Shown in pieces: positions 35,172 through 44,970 of a stretch of 64,000 nt of DNA (position 1 is its first letter; each line of letters starts with the position of its first letter). The notes below the pieces were generated by a model, which was given only the letters and a program-made list of their open reading frames with translations, made no database searches and was not told the DNA's origin. The stretch is from Moritella sp. 5 (lineage in GTDB: Bacteria; Pseudomonadota; Gammaproteobacteria; Enterobacterales; Moritellaceae), in the NCBI RefSeq assembly GCF_018219455.1, contig NZ_CP056122.1, forward strand, positions 2,976,001 through 3,040,000. Reading direction: 5' to 3'. The translations under genes were made by a program, and so were the position numbers.

Positions 35172-35576
35172 TTACTGGTTATTCAATTCGCATTCCACAT
35201 TAAGTTCCTTACAGATTCTAAATACTCCCTCTAGAACACGACTGACGCCATTATTAACACTCGCATCAGCACTGATTGTAAGCTGAGAAATATTGCTATT
35301 AATTTTCGCGACTTTAAGAGTGGCTGCGGTATCCGCCTGGCGAATATCTAACAGCATTGCAGAATCGTCCTGATTCTCAATCTCTACGTCAGGATTACTA
35401 TTAACAATATTAAGCGCAGTATTATAAACGTTATTAGCAGATGCCTTAATATCGACAGTTGCTACTTCATGGTTTTGACTCTTGTAATACATAACGGCAC
35501 CTACAGTCGCTACGCCCAGCCCTGCACAACCAGAAATTAATGTCATAAAGAATAAAATGATGAGACTTTTTTTCAT
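35172..35576 (-). CDS. Small lipoprotein, possibly DUF3568-like
   Basis: A 134-residue lipoprotein with lipobox LISGC (Cys17). The mature part starts AGLGVATVGAVMYYKSQ and is a small alpha/beta domain that looks like DUF3568-type periplasmic lipoproteins. Function unknown. No strong ribosome site and no obvious operon partner. Confidence 0.7.
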   Translation of the reverse strand: MKKSLIILFFMTLISGCAGLGVATVGAVMYYKSQNHEVATVDIKASANNVYNTALNIVNSNPDVEIENQDDSAMLLDIRQADTAATLKVAKINSNISQLTISADASVNNGVSRVLEGVFRICKELNVECELNNQ

Positions 35577-35611
35577 GGTAAAGGCCTTGTGATTTAGTGT
35601 ATTAATTGATA

Positions 35612-35684
35612 AATAAAAGGCTCTGTTCCCCGAGATGTCAACTGTACTTAATAAGTGTCATCAATTACCTGGAGGAACAGAGCC
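35612..35684 (-). terminator. Terminator of the porin gene
   Basis: GGCTCTGTTCC (35619-35629) pairs perfectly with GGAACAGAGCC (35674-35684), with a long 44-base loop and a TTTTATTTAT tail on the minus strand. Confidence 0.7.
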
Positions 35685-35722
35685 ATTTTGCTTAAGTTTA
35701 AACTTGAATTAATAAGTCTGCA

Positions 35723-36655
35723 TTAAAAAGAATAACGCGCACCCAACATGAATTCATCTGCATTGCTGCCCCCCGCTGAAGTATCCGTGCTTAGTGCGAC
35801 TTTGTAGCCAGTATATAGCGCTAAGTCACCAATATAACGGCCATATTCAAATGCTACGAAATTAATATATTGATTGGGCGCATTGTCAGCACTTAAATAA
35901 TTATACGAAACACTCACCTTATTTTCACCAAAGTCATAAGATGCAAATGCATCAACGGCATCGAAGTCTGCACCATTTATAGTTCCTTGCTGTACTAAGC
36001 CTGAAAGTAAAAAACTATCTTTAGTATAACGAGCACCAAGCATGTATACATCTGATGAGTTTGGGCTATACAAATTTGATTCTGTACCCGCATAACCAGC
36101 GCTAACTTCAATATCTTCGCGTAGTTGATAAGCAAGCATCACGCCGCCGCCACTTACATTTCCTCTTAGGTTAGCTGATGCATTGAATTTAAAATCACCT
36201 TTGGTCAGGCTATAAAGAACTGTATCTTCAGCCCTATCGTTACTTGCTACAATGCCAGTGTTTGTATAACCACTAAAAATTTCAGCCATGTCGGTAAAAT
36301 CAGTTAGATATGTAACAGCGTTATCTTGCGTACCATATGTTAACGTTCCGTAAGCAGTTTCTGCACCAACATATGCATAACGTGTATAATCGCTAATATG
36401 ATCAGATGAAGACTGTGTTCCTGTAGCCTCAAATTCCAATTTACCAACCGCCTTGATAGAACCATTAATTTGGTGCTTACCTTGACCATTCAAACGAACA
36501 CGTAAATTATCTTCATAAGTACTATCAACAAGCCCTCCCCATCCTTCAACTCGCCCACCAAAAGAAAAATCATCGGTGTCTATCGTATCAGCAAAAGCTG
36601 ACGTAGATACAAGTGTTGCCAATGTGAAAGATAGTGCTTTATTTGTGTTGTTCAT
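35723..36655 (-). CDS. Gram-negative general porin
   Basis: A 310-residue outer-membrane porin. The start at 36655 is chosen for AGGA upstream; a TTG two codons earlier is in frame. The signal peptide ends AFA, followed by DTIDTDDFSFGGRVEGWGG. Alternating beta strands run to the terminal Phe (LGARYSF), needed for Bam-dependent insertion. AYGTLTYGTQDN is the usual loop-3 region. It resembles OmpC/OmpU-type trimeric porins. It is divergent from the ugp-type importer, so it may pass the same solutes. Confidence 0.85.
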   Translation of the reverse strand: MNNTNKALSFTLATLVSTSAFADTIDTDDFSFGGRVEGWGGLVDSTYEDNLRVRLNGQGKHQINGSIKAVGKLEFEATGTQSSSDHISDYTRYAYVGAETAYGTLTYGTQDNAVTYLTDFTDMAEIFSGYTNTGIVASNDRAEDTVLYSLTKGDFKFNASANLRGNVSGGGVMLAYQLREDIEVSAGYAGTESNLYSPNSSDVYMLGARYTKDSFLLSGLVQQGTINGADFDAVDAFASYDFGENKVSVSYNYLSADNAPNQYINFVAFEYGRYIGDLALYTGYKVALSTDTSAGGSNADEFMLGARYSF

Positions 36656-36661
36656 GAACAA

Positions 36662-37089
36662 TCCTATTATTACTTAAGTCGATGCTTAAATTGATAGTAA
36701 AAGTGATAAATAGCTAAGACGGTAGTGAAGCTGACGGCTAAATCCCTTAAAGAATTCGCATCAACAAAGCACTGTATGCCTTTGAAAAACGTGAAGATAG
36801 TCAATATTACAAATCGACTCAAGAGTATTTACTCTTCATGACCATAATTTACCTTGCTTACTCTTCATGACCATAATTTACCTTGTTCATCATTCGTTCA
36901 TGAACCCATTGGATACAACCTAATCAGTGGCACACAATAGTTCAATACATATCATCACATCGTCATTTATCAGCATCGAATTACCGACGTCACATTACCG
37001 AAACAAAAGTGCAACACAACCGTCATCATCTCCCCCTAATATAGGCATCACATTTACAGGTATTAACTAGATAATCATTAAGGATTGAG
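36662..37089. other. Divergent regulatory region between porin and ABC importer
   Basis: 428 AT-rich bases without a gene. It holds a 28-base tandem repeat (36829-36885) and the palindrome GTTCATGAAC at 36896-36905. It probably carries both promoters. Confidence 0.5.
36829..36885. repeat. Two perfect 28-base direct repeats, 29-base period
   Basis: The unit beginning TTACTCTTCATGACC and ending TTTACCTTG occurs at 36829-36856 and 36858-36885 with one base between. The period is close to three helical turns, so both copies face the same side of the DNA. Confidence 0.85.
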
Positions 37090-38382
37090 ATGAAAAAGCG
37101 ATTGATAATCGGAATTTTGGCTTCATTACTATCAAACACAAGCATGGCAGAGACCAACATTACCTGGTGGCATGCAATGAGTGGTCAACTTGGTGAAACA
37201 GTAAATACAATTGCTCGTGACTTTAACGCGTCTCAGGACGAATACAAAATCAAGCCCGTATACAAAGGATCATATGTTGAAACGCTCACCGCTGGTATTG
37301 CAGCTTACAGAGCAGGTCAAGCGCCGAACATACTACAAGTTGCAGATGTCGGTGCCGCGACGATCATTAATGCACGAGGTGTAGCGAAACCAGTAGAAGA
37401 TATTTTGGTTGAGTCTGGTTATGCGTTTAACAATCAAGACTATATTGCAGGTGTTCGTAATTTTTACGCTGACAGTAACGGTAAAATGATTGGCATGCCT
37501 TTCAACAGTTCGACACCTGTACTTTATTACAATAAAGATATCCTAAATAAGGTCGGTGTTAACGCACCTCAAACCTATGAAGAAATGGAACAAGTCGCAG
37601 AGAAACTAAAAGCACAAGGTTACGCCACGTTTTCACAATCGCTGACACCTTGGATCATGTTCGAAAATTTCAAGTCTCGTCATAACTTACCCGTCGCGAA
37701 TAAAAATAATGGCTTTGATGCACCTGCAAGCAAACTTATGATCAATACGCCTGATATGCAGATGCACTTTAACAAATTAAAAGAATGGTCTGACAACGGC
37801 TATTACAAATATTACGGCTCAGATTGGGATGCAAACCAAATACCGTTTGAAAAGCAGCAAGTCGCCATGTGGATGGGGTCATCAGGCTCATTTGGTGGTT
37901 TACGAAATCGGGTTGACTTTAAGTTAGGCACAACCTACCTACCGTATTGGAAATCAATTAATAAAGATGCGGGTCGTACGTTTATTGGTGGTGCGGCTTT
38001 ATTCGCTATTGATGGTAAACCGAAGAAAGAACAGCAAGCTGCAGCCGCATTCTTTAGCTTCTTAACCAGTCCTGAAACACAAATGTTTTGGCATAAGTCA
38101 ACGGGTTACGTAACCGTAACAAAAGCGGCTTATGCGCTAACCAAAAAATCAGGTTACTACCAAGAACAACCAGATGCAGAAGTGGGCGTTAAACAACTTA
38201 GCCTAGCCGGTGGTGAATGGACACGAGGGTACCGTTTAGGTTTCTACTCACAAATCCAAGAAGTCATGCATCGTGAATTTGATAACGTATTTGCTAACCG
38301 AACTTCGGTAGAAAAAGCGCTTAACAATATCGATAAAGAAAGCCAGGTTATCCTAAATCGTTTCGCTCGAACTGTGCGATAG
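37090..38382 (+). CDS. ugpB: UgpB-like ABC importer substrate-binding protein
   Basis: A 430-residue periplasmic binding protein with signal peptide ending SMA. It aligns with E. coli UgpB throughout: WWHAMSGQLGETV, YKGSYVETLTAGIAAYRAGQAPNILQV and PFNSSTPVLYYNKD. UgpB binds sn-glycerol-3-phosphate and glycerophosphodiesters; the exact ligand here is inferred. It is first gene of a ugpBAEC-like operon. AGGATTGAG lies just before the ATG. Confidence 0.88.
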   Translation: MKKRLIIGILASLLSNTSMAETNITWWHAMSGQLGETVNTIARDFNASQDEYKIKPVYKGSYVETLTAGIAAYRAGQAPNILQVADVGAATIINARGVAKPVEDILVESGYAFNNQDYIAGVRNFYADSNGKMIGMPFNSSTPVLYYNKDILNKVGVNAPQTYEEMEQVAEKLKAQGYATFSQSLTPWIMFENFKSRHNLPVANKNNGFDAPASKLMINTPDMQMHFNKLKEWSDNGYYKYYGSDWDANQIPFEKQQVAMWMGSSGSFGGLRNRVDFKLGTTYLPYWKSINKDAGRTFIGGAALFAIDGKPKKEQQAAAAFFSFLTSPETQMFWHKSTGYVTVTKAAYALTKKSGYYQEQPDAEVGVKQLSLAGGEWTRGYRLGFYSQIQEVMHREFDNVFANRTSVEKALNNIDKESQVILNRFARTVR

Positions 38383-38455
38383 CCTATTACTGACTGTGGT
38401 TCACACCGTGTGTACCACAGTTAACCTATTCATTTTAATTCATTAGGTTTTTATT

Positions 38456-39337
38456 GTGGAACAACGCCAACAATTTACCCACTCGGCATTGCCTTATATT
38501 CTTTTAGTACCACAAATTGCAATTATCGCTGTGTTTTTTTTCTATCCAGCCGCTGAAGCCGTTTATCTATCATTTATGTTAGAAGATCCTTGGGGTCTAT
38601 CATCTACATTTGTCGGATTAGAAAACTACAGCATTATTTTTAATTCAGCTGAATATTTAAAATCTGTCTTTTTCACCCTTGGCTTTGCCGTAGTGGTCTC
38701 CTTTCTATCTTTGGCTATTGCCTTACTGCTCGCGGTTAAAGCCAACAATATCCTACATGGTAAAAGTGCTTATAAAATAACGTTAACCTGGGTGTACGCG
38801 GTTGCGCCTGCTGTGGCAGGTATTATGGGTGGCTTTATCTTTAATCCACACATTGGTGTATTCACCGATATTTTTGCCAGTTTAGGTTGGGACTTTAGCT
38901 TATATACCAACCCTTTTGACGCGACATTTGTCTTAGTCTTAGTCTCGGTGTGGAAACAAGTATCCGTCAATTTCATCTACTTTTTGGCCGGTTTACAGTC
39001 CATTTCATATGCGGTAAATGAAGCTGCAATGCTGGATTGCGAAAGTGATCGCCGTCGATTCTGGACCATCACCTTCCCGCTGCTTGCACCAACGGGGTTC
39101 TTTTTACTTGTCATCAACTTAACCTATGCCTTTTTTGAAACCTTCGGGGTTATCGATACCTTGACGTCAGGTGGACCTGGCGGCGGTACAACATCACTGG
39201 TATATAAAATTTATCGCGATGGCTTTATTGGTACCGATCTCGGTGGCAGCGCAGCACAATCTGTAGTGCTACTGGTTTTAGTATTGCTATTAACTTGGGT
39301 TCAATTCAAGTTTATCGAAAAACGCGTGCATTATTAA
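38456..39337 (+). CDS. ugpA: UgpA-like ABC importer permease
   Basis: A 293-residue MalF-type inner-membrane permease with six helices. The EAA loop is EAAMLDCESDRRRFWTITFPLL, which contacts the ATPase. The start is GTG with AGG upstream. It lies 73 bases after ugpB and pairs with the next permease. Confidence 0.9.
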   Translation: MEQRQQFTHSALPYILLVPQIAIIAVFFFYPAAEAVYLSFMLEDPWGLSSTFVGLENYSIIFNSAEYLKSVFFTLGFAVVVSFLSLAIALLLAVKANNILHGKSAYKITLTWVYAVAPAVAGIMGGFIFNPHIGVFTDIFASLGWDFSLYTNPFDATFVLVLVSVWKQVSVNFIYFLAGLQSISYAVNEAAMLDCESDRRRFWTITFPLLAPTGFFLLVINLTYAFFETFGVIDTLTSGGPGGGTTSLVYKIYRDGFIGTDLGGSAAQSVVLLVLVLLLTWVQFKFIEKRVHY

Positions 39338-39371
39338 TCGCAGACTGATTAACAAAAATGAGAATTTAATT

Positions 39372-40214
39372 ATGAAACAAAATCAATGGCTAGATCATGT
39401 GATCCTGATTATCGGTGCACTCTTTATGATCATCCCTATTTGGTTAATATTTGCCAGTTCGACACACAGCCCAAATACCATTATCAGTGATGGATTACAG
39501 TGGTTACCAGGTGGTAACTTCAGCGCAGTTTACAGTGAAGTTTGGAGTAAAAGTATTGGATTTAGCAGTGGCGTAAACGCAAAATCCATGATAATTAACT
39601 CAATGATCATGGGACTTGGCTTTGCTATCGGCAAGATCATCATTTCTATGATGGCCGCTTATGCGTTAGTTTACTTCCGTATGCCATTTGCATCGCTTTG
39701 GTTTTGGCTTATTTTTGTCACCCTACTGCTCCCTCTAGAAGTAAGGATCATCCCCTCGTACGAAGTCGTTGCTAATTTGGGCATGCTAAACAGTTTTTCG
39801 GGGTTAATCCTGCCGTTAATTGCATCGGCTACTGCAACGTTTTTTTTCCGCCAGTTTTTCCGCACAATTCCGAATGAATTATTAGAAGCGGCGCAACTCG
39901 ATAATGCCGGACCAGTCCGCTTTTTTATCGATATTTTATTACCCTTATCAAAAACCATGATCGCCGCCATTTTTATCATTATGTTTGTCGTCGGTTGGAA
40001 TCAATATTTATGGCCAATCATGATGACAACGGATGAAAGCTACAACACCATCGTCATGGGAATTAAGCAGTTACTGAGCGACATTAGCCAAAGTAGCCAA
40101 CCGCGTTATGACCAAGCATTTGCATTAGTTATATTCGCCATGCTGCCACCAATCTTAGTCGTCATCATCTTTCAACGCTGGTTTGTTAAAGGCCTAGTTG
40201 AAACTGAAAAATAG
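39372..40214 (+). CDS. ugpE: UgpE-like ABC importer permease
   Basis: A 280-residue MalG-type permease with six helices. The EAA loop is EAAQLDNAGPVRFFIDILLPL, and the C-terminal FQRWFVKGLVETEK is like UgpE. It forms the membrane channel with the UgpA-like protein. Confidence 0.9.
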   Translation: MKQNQWLDHVILIIGALFMIIPIWLIFASSTHSPNTIISDGLQWLPGGNFSAVYSEVWSKSIGFSSGVNAKSMIINSMIMGLGFAIGKIIISMMAAYALVYFRMPFASLWFWLIFVTLLLPLEVRIIPSYEVVANLGMLNSFSGLILPLIASATATFFFRQFFRTIPNELLEAAQLDNAGPVRFFIDILLPLSKTMIAAIFIIMFVVGWNQYLWPIMMTTDESYNTIVMGIKQLLSDISQSSQPRYDQAFALVIFAMLPPILVVIIFQRWFVKGLVETEK

Positions 40215-40262
40215 CCGTGGTTTTAATCACCGCCAACACCTAATTTGTTAAAGAGATAGAAT

Positions 40263-41354
40263 ATGTTAGCACTTAAAAACTTAGTTAAAACTTATGACAA
40301 CGGCCACCAAGCAGTAAAAAATGTTTCTGTTGATATTAAACAAGGAGAATTCATTGTATTAGTGGGCCCGTCTGGGTGTGGTAAATCATCAATTTTACGA
40401 TCTATTGCAGGTTTAGAATCAATCACCAGCGGTGAAATACACCTCAATAATCGTCGTATCGATAATGAGAAGCCAGCAAGTCGCGATATTGCGATGGTAT
40501 TCCAAAATTATGCCTTGTATCCACACATGACAGTGTATGAAAACTTAGCCTATGGATTAAAAAACAGAGGTATAGATAAAAAAACAATTGCATTAAAAAT
40601 CGAGAAAGTAGCTGCTACATTAAAAATAGCGGACTATCTAGATCGTAAGCCAGCTAAGTTATCAGGTGGTCAACGCCAACGTGTTGCTATGGGTCGCGCA
40701 ATTGTACGCGATCCCCAATTGTTCTTATTTGATGAGCCTTTATCTAACTTAGATGCATCATTACGTGCGCACATGCGTTTAGAAATTAAGAAGCTACAAC
40801 GAGAATTAGCCGTAACCAGTGTTTATGTCACACATGATCAGGTTGAAGCAATGACGCTAGCAGACCGCATAATAGTATTGAATCAAGGTGTGATTGAACA
40901 AGTTGGTACGCCTGCCGACGTCTACCACCAGCCAGCAAGTACCTTTGTCGCGAGTTTTATTGGCAGTCCCGCGATGAATTTTCATCAGGCGGAGATTACC
41001 GATGGCGTCGTAAAATTTGAACAGCAAAGCATATTTTTATCCGAATACGCACATTTACCAGCACAGACAATCCAGTTAGGCATTAGACCTGAACATGCTT
41101 TATTAGAGCCTTCGAACACTGGATTAAATTTTTCACTTACCGTACAAGCTGTTGAACCATTAGGACCGAATCAACTCGTGCATGGTTTAGTCAATGATAA
41201 AATATTTACGGCTTTAACGCCCGAGCAACACTTCTCAAGCAAAGAAATATTAACCCTGAATGTTGCAAAACAGCACTTACACCTCTTTAGCAAAGACGGG
41301 AAACGATTATTATCGGCGAATGAAAATACGGACACATTAGCGAAAGCAAGTTGA
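40263..41354 (+). CDS. ugpC: UgpC-like ABC importer ATPase
   Basis: A 363-residue ATPase with Walker A GPSGCGKSS, signature LSGGQRQRVAMGRA, Walker B LFLFDEPLSNLD and switch His in VYVTHDQVEAMT. A C-terminal TOBE/MalK-type regulatory domain begins near residue 235. It energises the UgpBAE-like importer. No ugpQ phosphodiesterase follows. Confidence 0.9.
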   Translation: MLALKNLVKTYDNGHQAVKNVSVDIKQGEFIVLVGPSGCGKSSILRSIAGLESITSGEIHLNNRRIDNEKPASRDIAMVFQNYALYPHMTVYENLAYGLKNRGIDKKTIALKIEKVAATLKIADYLDRKPAKLSGGQRQRVAMGRAIVRDPQLFLFDEPLSNLDASLRAHMRLEIKKLQRELAVTSVYVTHDQVEAMTLADRIIVLNQGVIEQVGTPADVYHQPASTFVASFIGSPAMNFHQAEITDGVVKFEQQSIFLSEYAHLPAQTIQLGIRPEHALLEPSNTGLNFSLTVQAVEPLGPNQLVHGLVNDKIFTALTPEQHFSSKEILTLNVAKQHLHLFSKDGKRLLSANENTDTLAKAS

Positions 41355-41381
41355 ATGATCGTTAATTAAACCTGCAATAAC

Positions 41382-41419
41382 AAAAAAGGCACACTTCAAC
41401 CAAACGTTAAAGTGTGCCT
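41382..41419. terminator. Bidirectional terminator between ugpC and nupC
   Basis: AGGCACACTT (41387-41396) pairs with AAGTGTGCCT (41410-41419); minus-strand tail TTTTTTG. Confidence 0.88.
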
Positions 41420-41464
41420 CTCAATTTGACTTACTGAATGATTACAGCATCCAGTAATACAATC

Positions 41465-42673
41465 TTACAAGCTAATAAAGATACCCGCTAATGCTGCACT
41501 CATTAAGTTAGCGAGTGTTGCTGCTAGTACCGCTTTAAAACCTAAGTTTGCAACATCTGAACGACGCTCTGGCGCCATCACACCGATAGAACCGATTTGA
41601 ATTGCGATAGAACCAATGTTAGCAAAACCACACAATGCAAACGTAATAATAACTTGGCTGTGCTCAGAAATAGTCTCTTTAACGGCAGCGAAGTCCATGA
41701 AAGCAACAAATTCATTTAGAATCACTTTTTGACCAATGAATGAACCTGCTACAAGCATTTCATGCTCAGGCACACCAATCATAAATGCGAGTGGAGCGAA
41801 GATATAACCCAACACACTTTGTAACGTTAGGTTTTCAATATTGACCCAGTTACCTACCGTTTCTAAACCAGCATTGACCATTGCAATCACACTCACAAAT
41901 GCAATTAACATAGTACCGATTGCCACAGCAACCTTCATACCATTCATCGCACCCGCTGCTAATGCATCAATCGCATTACTGTGTTCGCTTTTTGCCATTA
42001 CAACATCAGCGTCTTCCGTTACAGTTTCTTGCTCTGGTACTAATAACTTAGCCATCAACAAACTGCCCGGTGCCGCCATGAAACTTGCTGCGATCAGGTA
42101 TTTAAGTTCAACACCTAAACCTGCATAACCACCAAGTACACTACCCGCAACCGATGCCATACCACCCGTCATTACAGCGAATAATTCTGAACGTGTCATT
42201 TTTGGTAAAAACGGTTTTACCAGTAATGGAGACTCACCTTGAGAAAGGAAAATGTTACCCGTGGCAGCTAATGATTCAACACGGCTTGTACCAAGAAACT
42301 TCTGGATACCACCGCCAATCACTTTAATTACCCACTGCATTACACCAATGTAATAAAGTAATGAAATAAGCGCACTAATAAAAATAACTAAAGGCAATAC
42401 GCGGATCGCAAAGATAAAACCTTCCGTCGCTAAATCACCGAATAGGAATTGGATACCGACATCAGCAAAACCAAGAACACTCGCCACACCACTGCTCATT
42501 GCACCAAGCATTGACTGGCCAATAGAAGAGTAAAGTACAAGTGCAGCAAAACCAGCTTGTAGGAATAATGCTCCACCAACGGTACGCCATTTGATCGCTT
42601 TGCGATTTTCAGAAAGTGCACAAGCACATAAAATAAGTACTACTATACCGACTAAGCTAATTAACAACTGCAT
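41465..42673 (-). CDS. nupC: NupC family concentrative nucleoside transporter
   Basis: A 402-residue inner-membrane protein of the CNT family. GQSPL-like sequence GESPLLVKPFLPKMTRSEL and the core AAGAMNGMKVAVAIGTMLIAFV are characteristic, as is the MVNAGL region. It imports nucleosides with Na+ or H+. It fits with the periplasmic nucleotidase at 618 as salvage partners, though the two are 40 kb apart. Confidence 0.9.
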   Translation of the reverse strand: MQLLISLVGIVVLILCACALSENRKAIKWRTVGGALFLQAGFAALVLYSSIGQSMLGAMSSGVASVLGFADVGIQFLFGDLATEGFIFAIRVLPLVIFISALISLLYYIGVMQWVIKVIGGGIQKFLGTSRVESLAATGNIFLSQGESPLLVKPFLPKMTRSELFAVMTGGMASVAGSVLGGYAGLGVELKYLIAASFMAAPGSLLMAKLLVPEQETVTEDADVVMAKSEHSNAIDALAAGAMNGMKVAVAIGTMLIAFVSVIAMVNAGLETVGNWVNIENLTLQSVLGYIFAPLAFMIGVPEHEMLVAGSFIGQKVILNEFVAFMDFAAVKETISEHSQVIITFALCGFANIGSIAIQIGSIGVMAPERRSDVANLGFKAVLAATLANLMSAALAGIFISL

Positions 42674-43309
42674 AATTTCATTCTGCTCATAAAAATAGAT
42701 GTATAAAAAATGAAGGTGTTATACCGATTGTAATAAAATTTAGATGGCAGTAAACGCAGGAAAAATTAACACCCAGTGGGATTAACTTAGACCTGATTAA
42801 TGATCAGTATTTTATTGCAATGGGTATTACGTGCATTGATATATGAGGTGAGGAAAAACAGTATTTTCTAAAATAGAATCTAGTCAGTCCGCCCAATAAC
42901 AACATACGAGTCACCTTGATCGCAAGCTACAGTCACGCTGGTCCAAATTCCTTGGGTCGCTCATATTTCCTTGATGACGGCTTGTAACTAAGGTGGCTAA
43001 ACTCGATGGTTCTGGCCGGAACGGAATTATATAGAGATCTAAGTCACATTAACAACCTTATTTAACATTAATTACAAAACACAAATTAATGTTTAAAATT
43101 CGAACTAAACACGCAAATATTAAACTTTGCATAGTGATTAACGAACAATGAAACAGATACTAGTTAAAAAAATCAACGCTTGAAGAATCACATAGTAAAA
43201 GATGTTTACTTGCCATTAGCGATCAATAAGCTTATAAAGCTCTGGTAAATCGTATCATTCGACTTCCCAGAGTGTTTTCTGTCCTATTCAATAAAATTGA
43301 GATTTAAAC
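42674..43309. other. Long intergenic region between nupC and the exported amidohydrolase
   Basis: 636 bases between divergent genes. Apart from the ERIC-like palindrome at 42886-43025 I see no gene. Both promoters must lie here; none is clear. Confidence 0.5.
42886..43025. repeat. ERIC-like imperfect palindrome, about 140 bases
   Basis: Nested complementary segments: TCCG/CGGA (42888 and 43022), CGAGT/ACTCG (42907 and 43001), CACCTT/AAGGTG (42912 and 42990), CAAGC/GCTTG (42923 and 42980), GGTCCAA/TTGGGTC (42940 and 42952). Size, intergenic place and higher GC fit ERIC-type elements. Minus-strand ATGAGCGACC and GTAGCTTGCGAT loosely recall the ERIC core. A repeat search was not possible. Confidence 0.5.
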
Positions 43310-44722
43310 ATGTTTGCTAGTAAGAATTTTTTTAACAAGACATTAATAGCCGCTTCTATTATTTTTGCAACGTCAGTGACAGCTGCAGAAAAAGTAGATC
43401 TCATGATCACTGACGCCACAGTATTAACGATGAACAGTGATAAAACCATTTATGAAAATGGAACCGTGGTTATTAAAGGGAATAAAATTATTGCCGTTGG
43501 TAATGCAGAGCTTGCACAACAATACAAAGCAAACAAGGTCATGAATGTGGATGGCGACATCGTTATGCCAGGCTTAATTAATACTCATACTCACGTATCA
43601 ATGACCGTATTCCGTTCATTAGCAGATGATGTTCCAGGACGATTACACCGCTACATCTTCCCACTAGAGAAGAAACTAGTAAGCCGTGACATGGTGCGTA
43701 TTGGCGCTAACCTTGGTAACCTAGAAATGGTTAAAGGTGGCGTAACAACGTATAGCGATATGTATTACTTTGAAGACGAGGTAGCAAAGACTGTTGATAA
43801 AATTGGTATGCGTGCAATCCTAGGTGAAACAGTGATTAAATTCCCTGTTGCCGATGCACAAAATGCACAAGAAGGCATTCAATACGCACTTAACTTTATT
43901 GAAGAATATAAAGATCATCCACGTATTACCCCTGCATTTGCCCCCCATGCACCTTATACAAATACCACAGAAGTTTTGCAACAAATCACTCAGTTAGCAA
44001 AAGAGCATAACGTACCTGTATTAATTCATTTAGCTGAATCAGAACGTGAAAACGAAAGTATTGCTAAACGTTCTGACGGTAAATCGCCTGTTGAATACAT
44101 GGATAGTATTGGTTCATTAGACGAACGTTTAGTGGCTGCTCACATGATCAATGTAAGCGAATCTGATATCGAACTAGTGAAAAAAGCCGATACGGGTGTT
44201 GCACATAACATGAGTGCAAACATCAAATCAGCGAAAGGTGTATCACCCGCGCTTAAAATGTATGACGAAAACGTGCGTATTGGTTTAGGTACTGATGGTC
44301 CAATGTCGGGTAATACATTAAGTACAATCGATGAATTTAACCAAGTGGCTAAAGTTCACAAACTAGTGAATCACGATCGCGGTGCAATGCCCCCTATTAA
44401 AGTTATCGACATGGCGACGATGGGCGCAGCAAGAGCATTGCATATGGAAGATAAAATTGGTTCTTTAGAGGTTGGAAAACTAGCTGATGTTATCGTAATT
44501 GATACAAAAGCGCCAAACATGGTACCTATGTACAATCCATACTCTGTACTTGTGTACTCAGCAAACTCTGCGAATGTACGCCACTCTATCATTGCAGGTA
44601 AGGTGATCATGCAAGATCGTGACATGCTAACGGTTAACGAAAAAGAAATCGTTACTGAAGCAATAGAATTCACTAAAAAAGTACGTCAAACAGTGATAGA
44701 GAACGGTGAAAAAGTAATATAA
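43310..44722 (+). CDS. Exported amidohydrolase related to MTA/SAH deaminases
   Basis: A 470-residue protein with a signal peptide (cleavage near TSVTAA, residues 21-26) and a subtype III amidohydrolase domain. Metal and substrate motifs: PGLINTHTH (HxH at 93-95), APHAPYT, LIHLAESERE, AAHMINV and GTDGPMSGN. These match 5'-methylthioadenosine/S-adenosylhomocysteine deaminase and related adenosine or chlorohydrolase enzymes, most of which are cytoplasmic. The signal peptide suggests periplasmic deamination of nucleosides. It is divergent from nupC, which fits purine nucleoside salvage. Substrate inferred only. Confidence 0.82.
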   Translation: MFASKNFFNKTLIAASIIFATSVTAAEKVDLMITDATVLTMNSDKTIYENGTVVIKGNKIIAVGNAELAQQYKANKVMNVDGDIVMPGLINTHTHVSMTVFRSLADDVPGRLHRYIFPLEKKLVSRDMVRIGANLGNLEMVKGGVTTYSDMYYFEDEVAKTVDKIGMRAILGETVIKFPVADAQNAQEGIQYALNFIEEYKDHPRITPAFAPHAPYTNTTEVLQQITQLAKEHNVPVLIHLAESERENESIAKRSDGKSPVEYMDSIGSLDERLVAAHMINVSESDIELVKKADTGVAHNMSANIKSAKGVSPALKMYDENVRIGLGTDGPMSGNTLSTIDEFNQVAKVHKLVNHDRGAMPPIKVIDMATMGAARALHMEDKIGSLEVGKLADVIVIDTKAPNMVPMYNPYSVLVYSANSANVRHSIIAGKVIMQDRDMLTVNEKEIVTEAIEFTKKVRQTVIENGEKVI

Positions 44723-44767
44723 GCAGATTACTTTAACTTAGCATAGATAGTTTCCACCTAAAACATA

Positions 44768-44796
44768 AAGCCAAGATATTACATCTTGGCTTTTAT
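44768..44796 (+). terminator. Terminator of the amidohydrolase gene
   Basis: AAGCCAAGAT (44768-44777) pairs with ATCTTGGCTT (44783-44792), 5-base loop, followed by TT. Confidence 0.88.
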
Positions 44797-44970
44797 GCTT
44801 AATAATTAAATCAAACAACGTTGAAACGCCTAAACATCAAGATATTCAAATTGGCAACCCCACTCGTTAACTACCATACTCAAATTAATGAAAGACAAGA
44901 TTAATTACGAGAACCTTAATGACCGTAAGTGGACATAATCCTTCACTTAACCATCGAAATAGGGACACAG

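Noticed and set aside
36648-36661. Palindrome TTGTTCATGAACAA over the porin start.
   Set aside because: Partly forced by the TTC-ATG-AAC coding context; GTTCATGAAC recurs at 36896, but this is too short to call an operator.
36960-36985. PhoB box before the ugp-like operon.
   Set aside because: Only one CGTCAT-like half is present and the second half matches poorly, so phosphate control is not supported.
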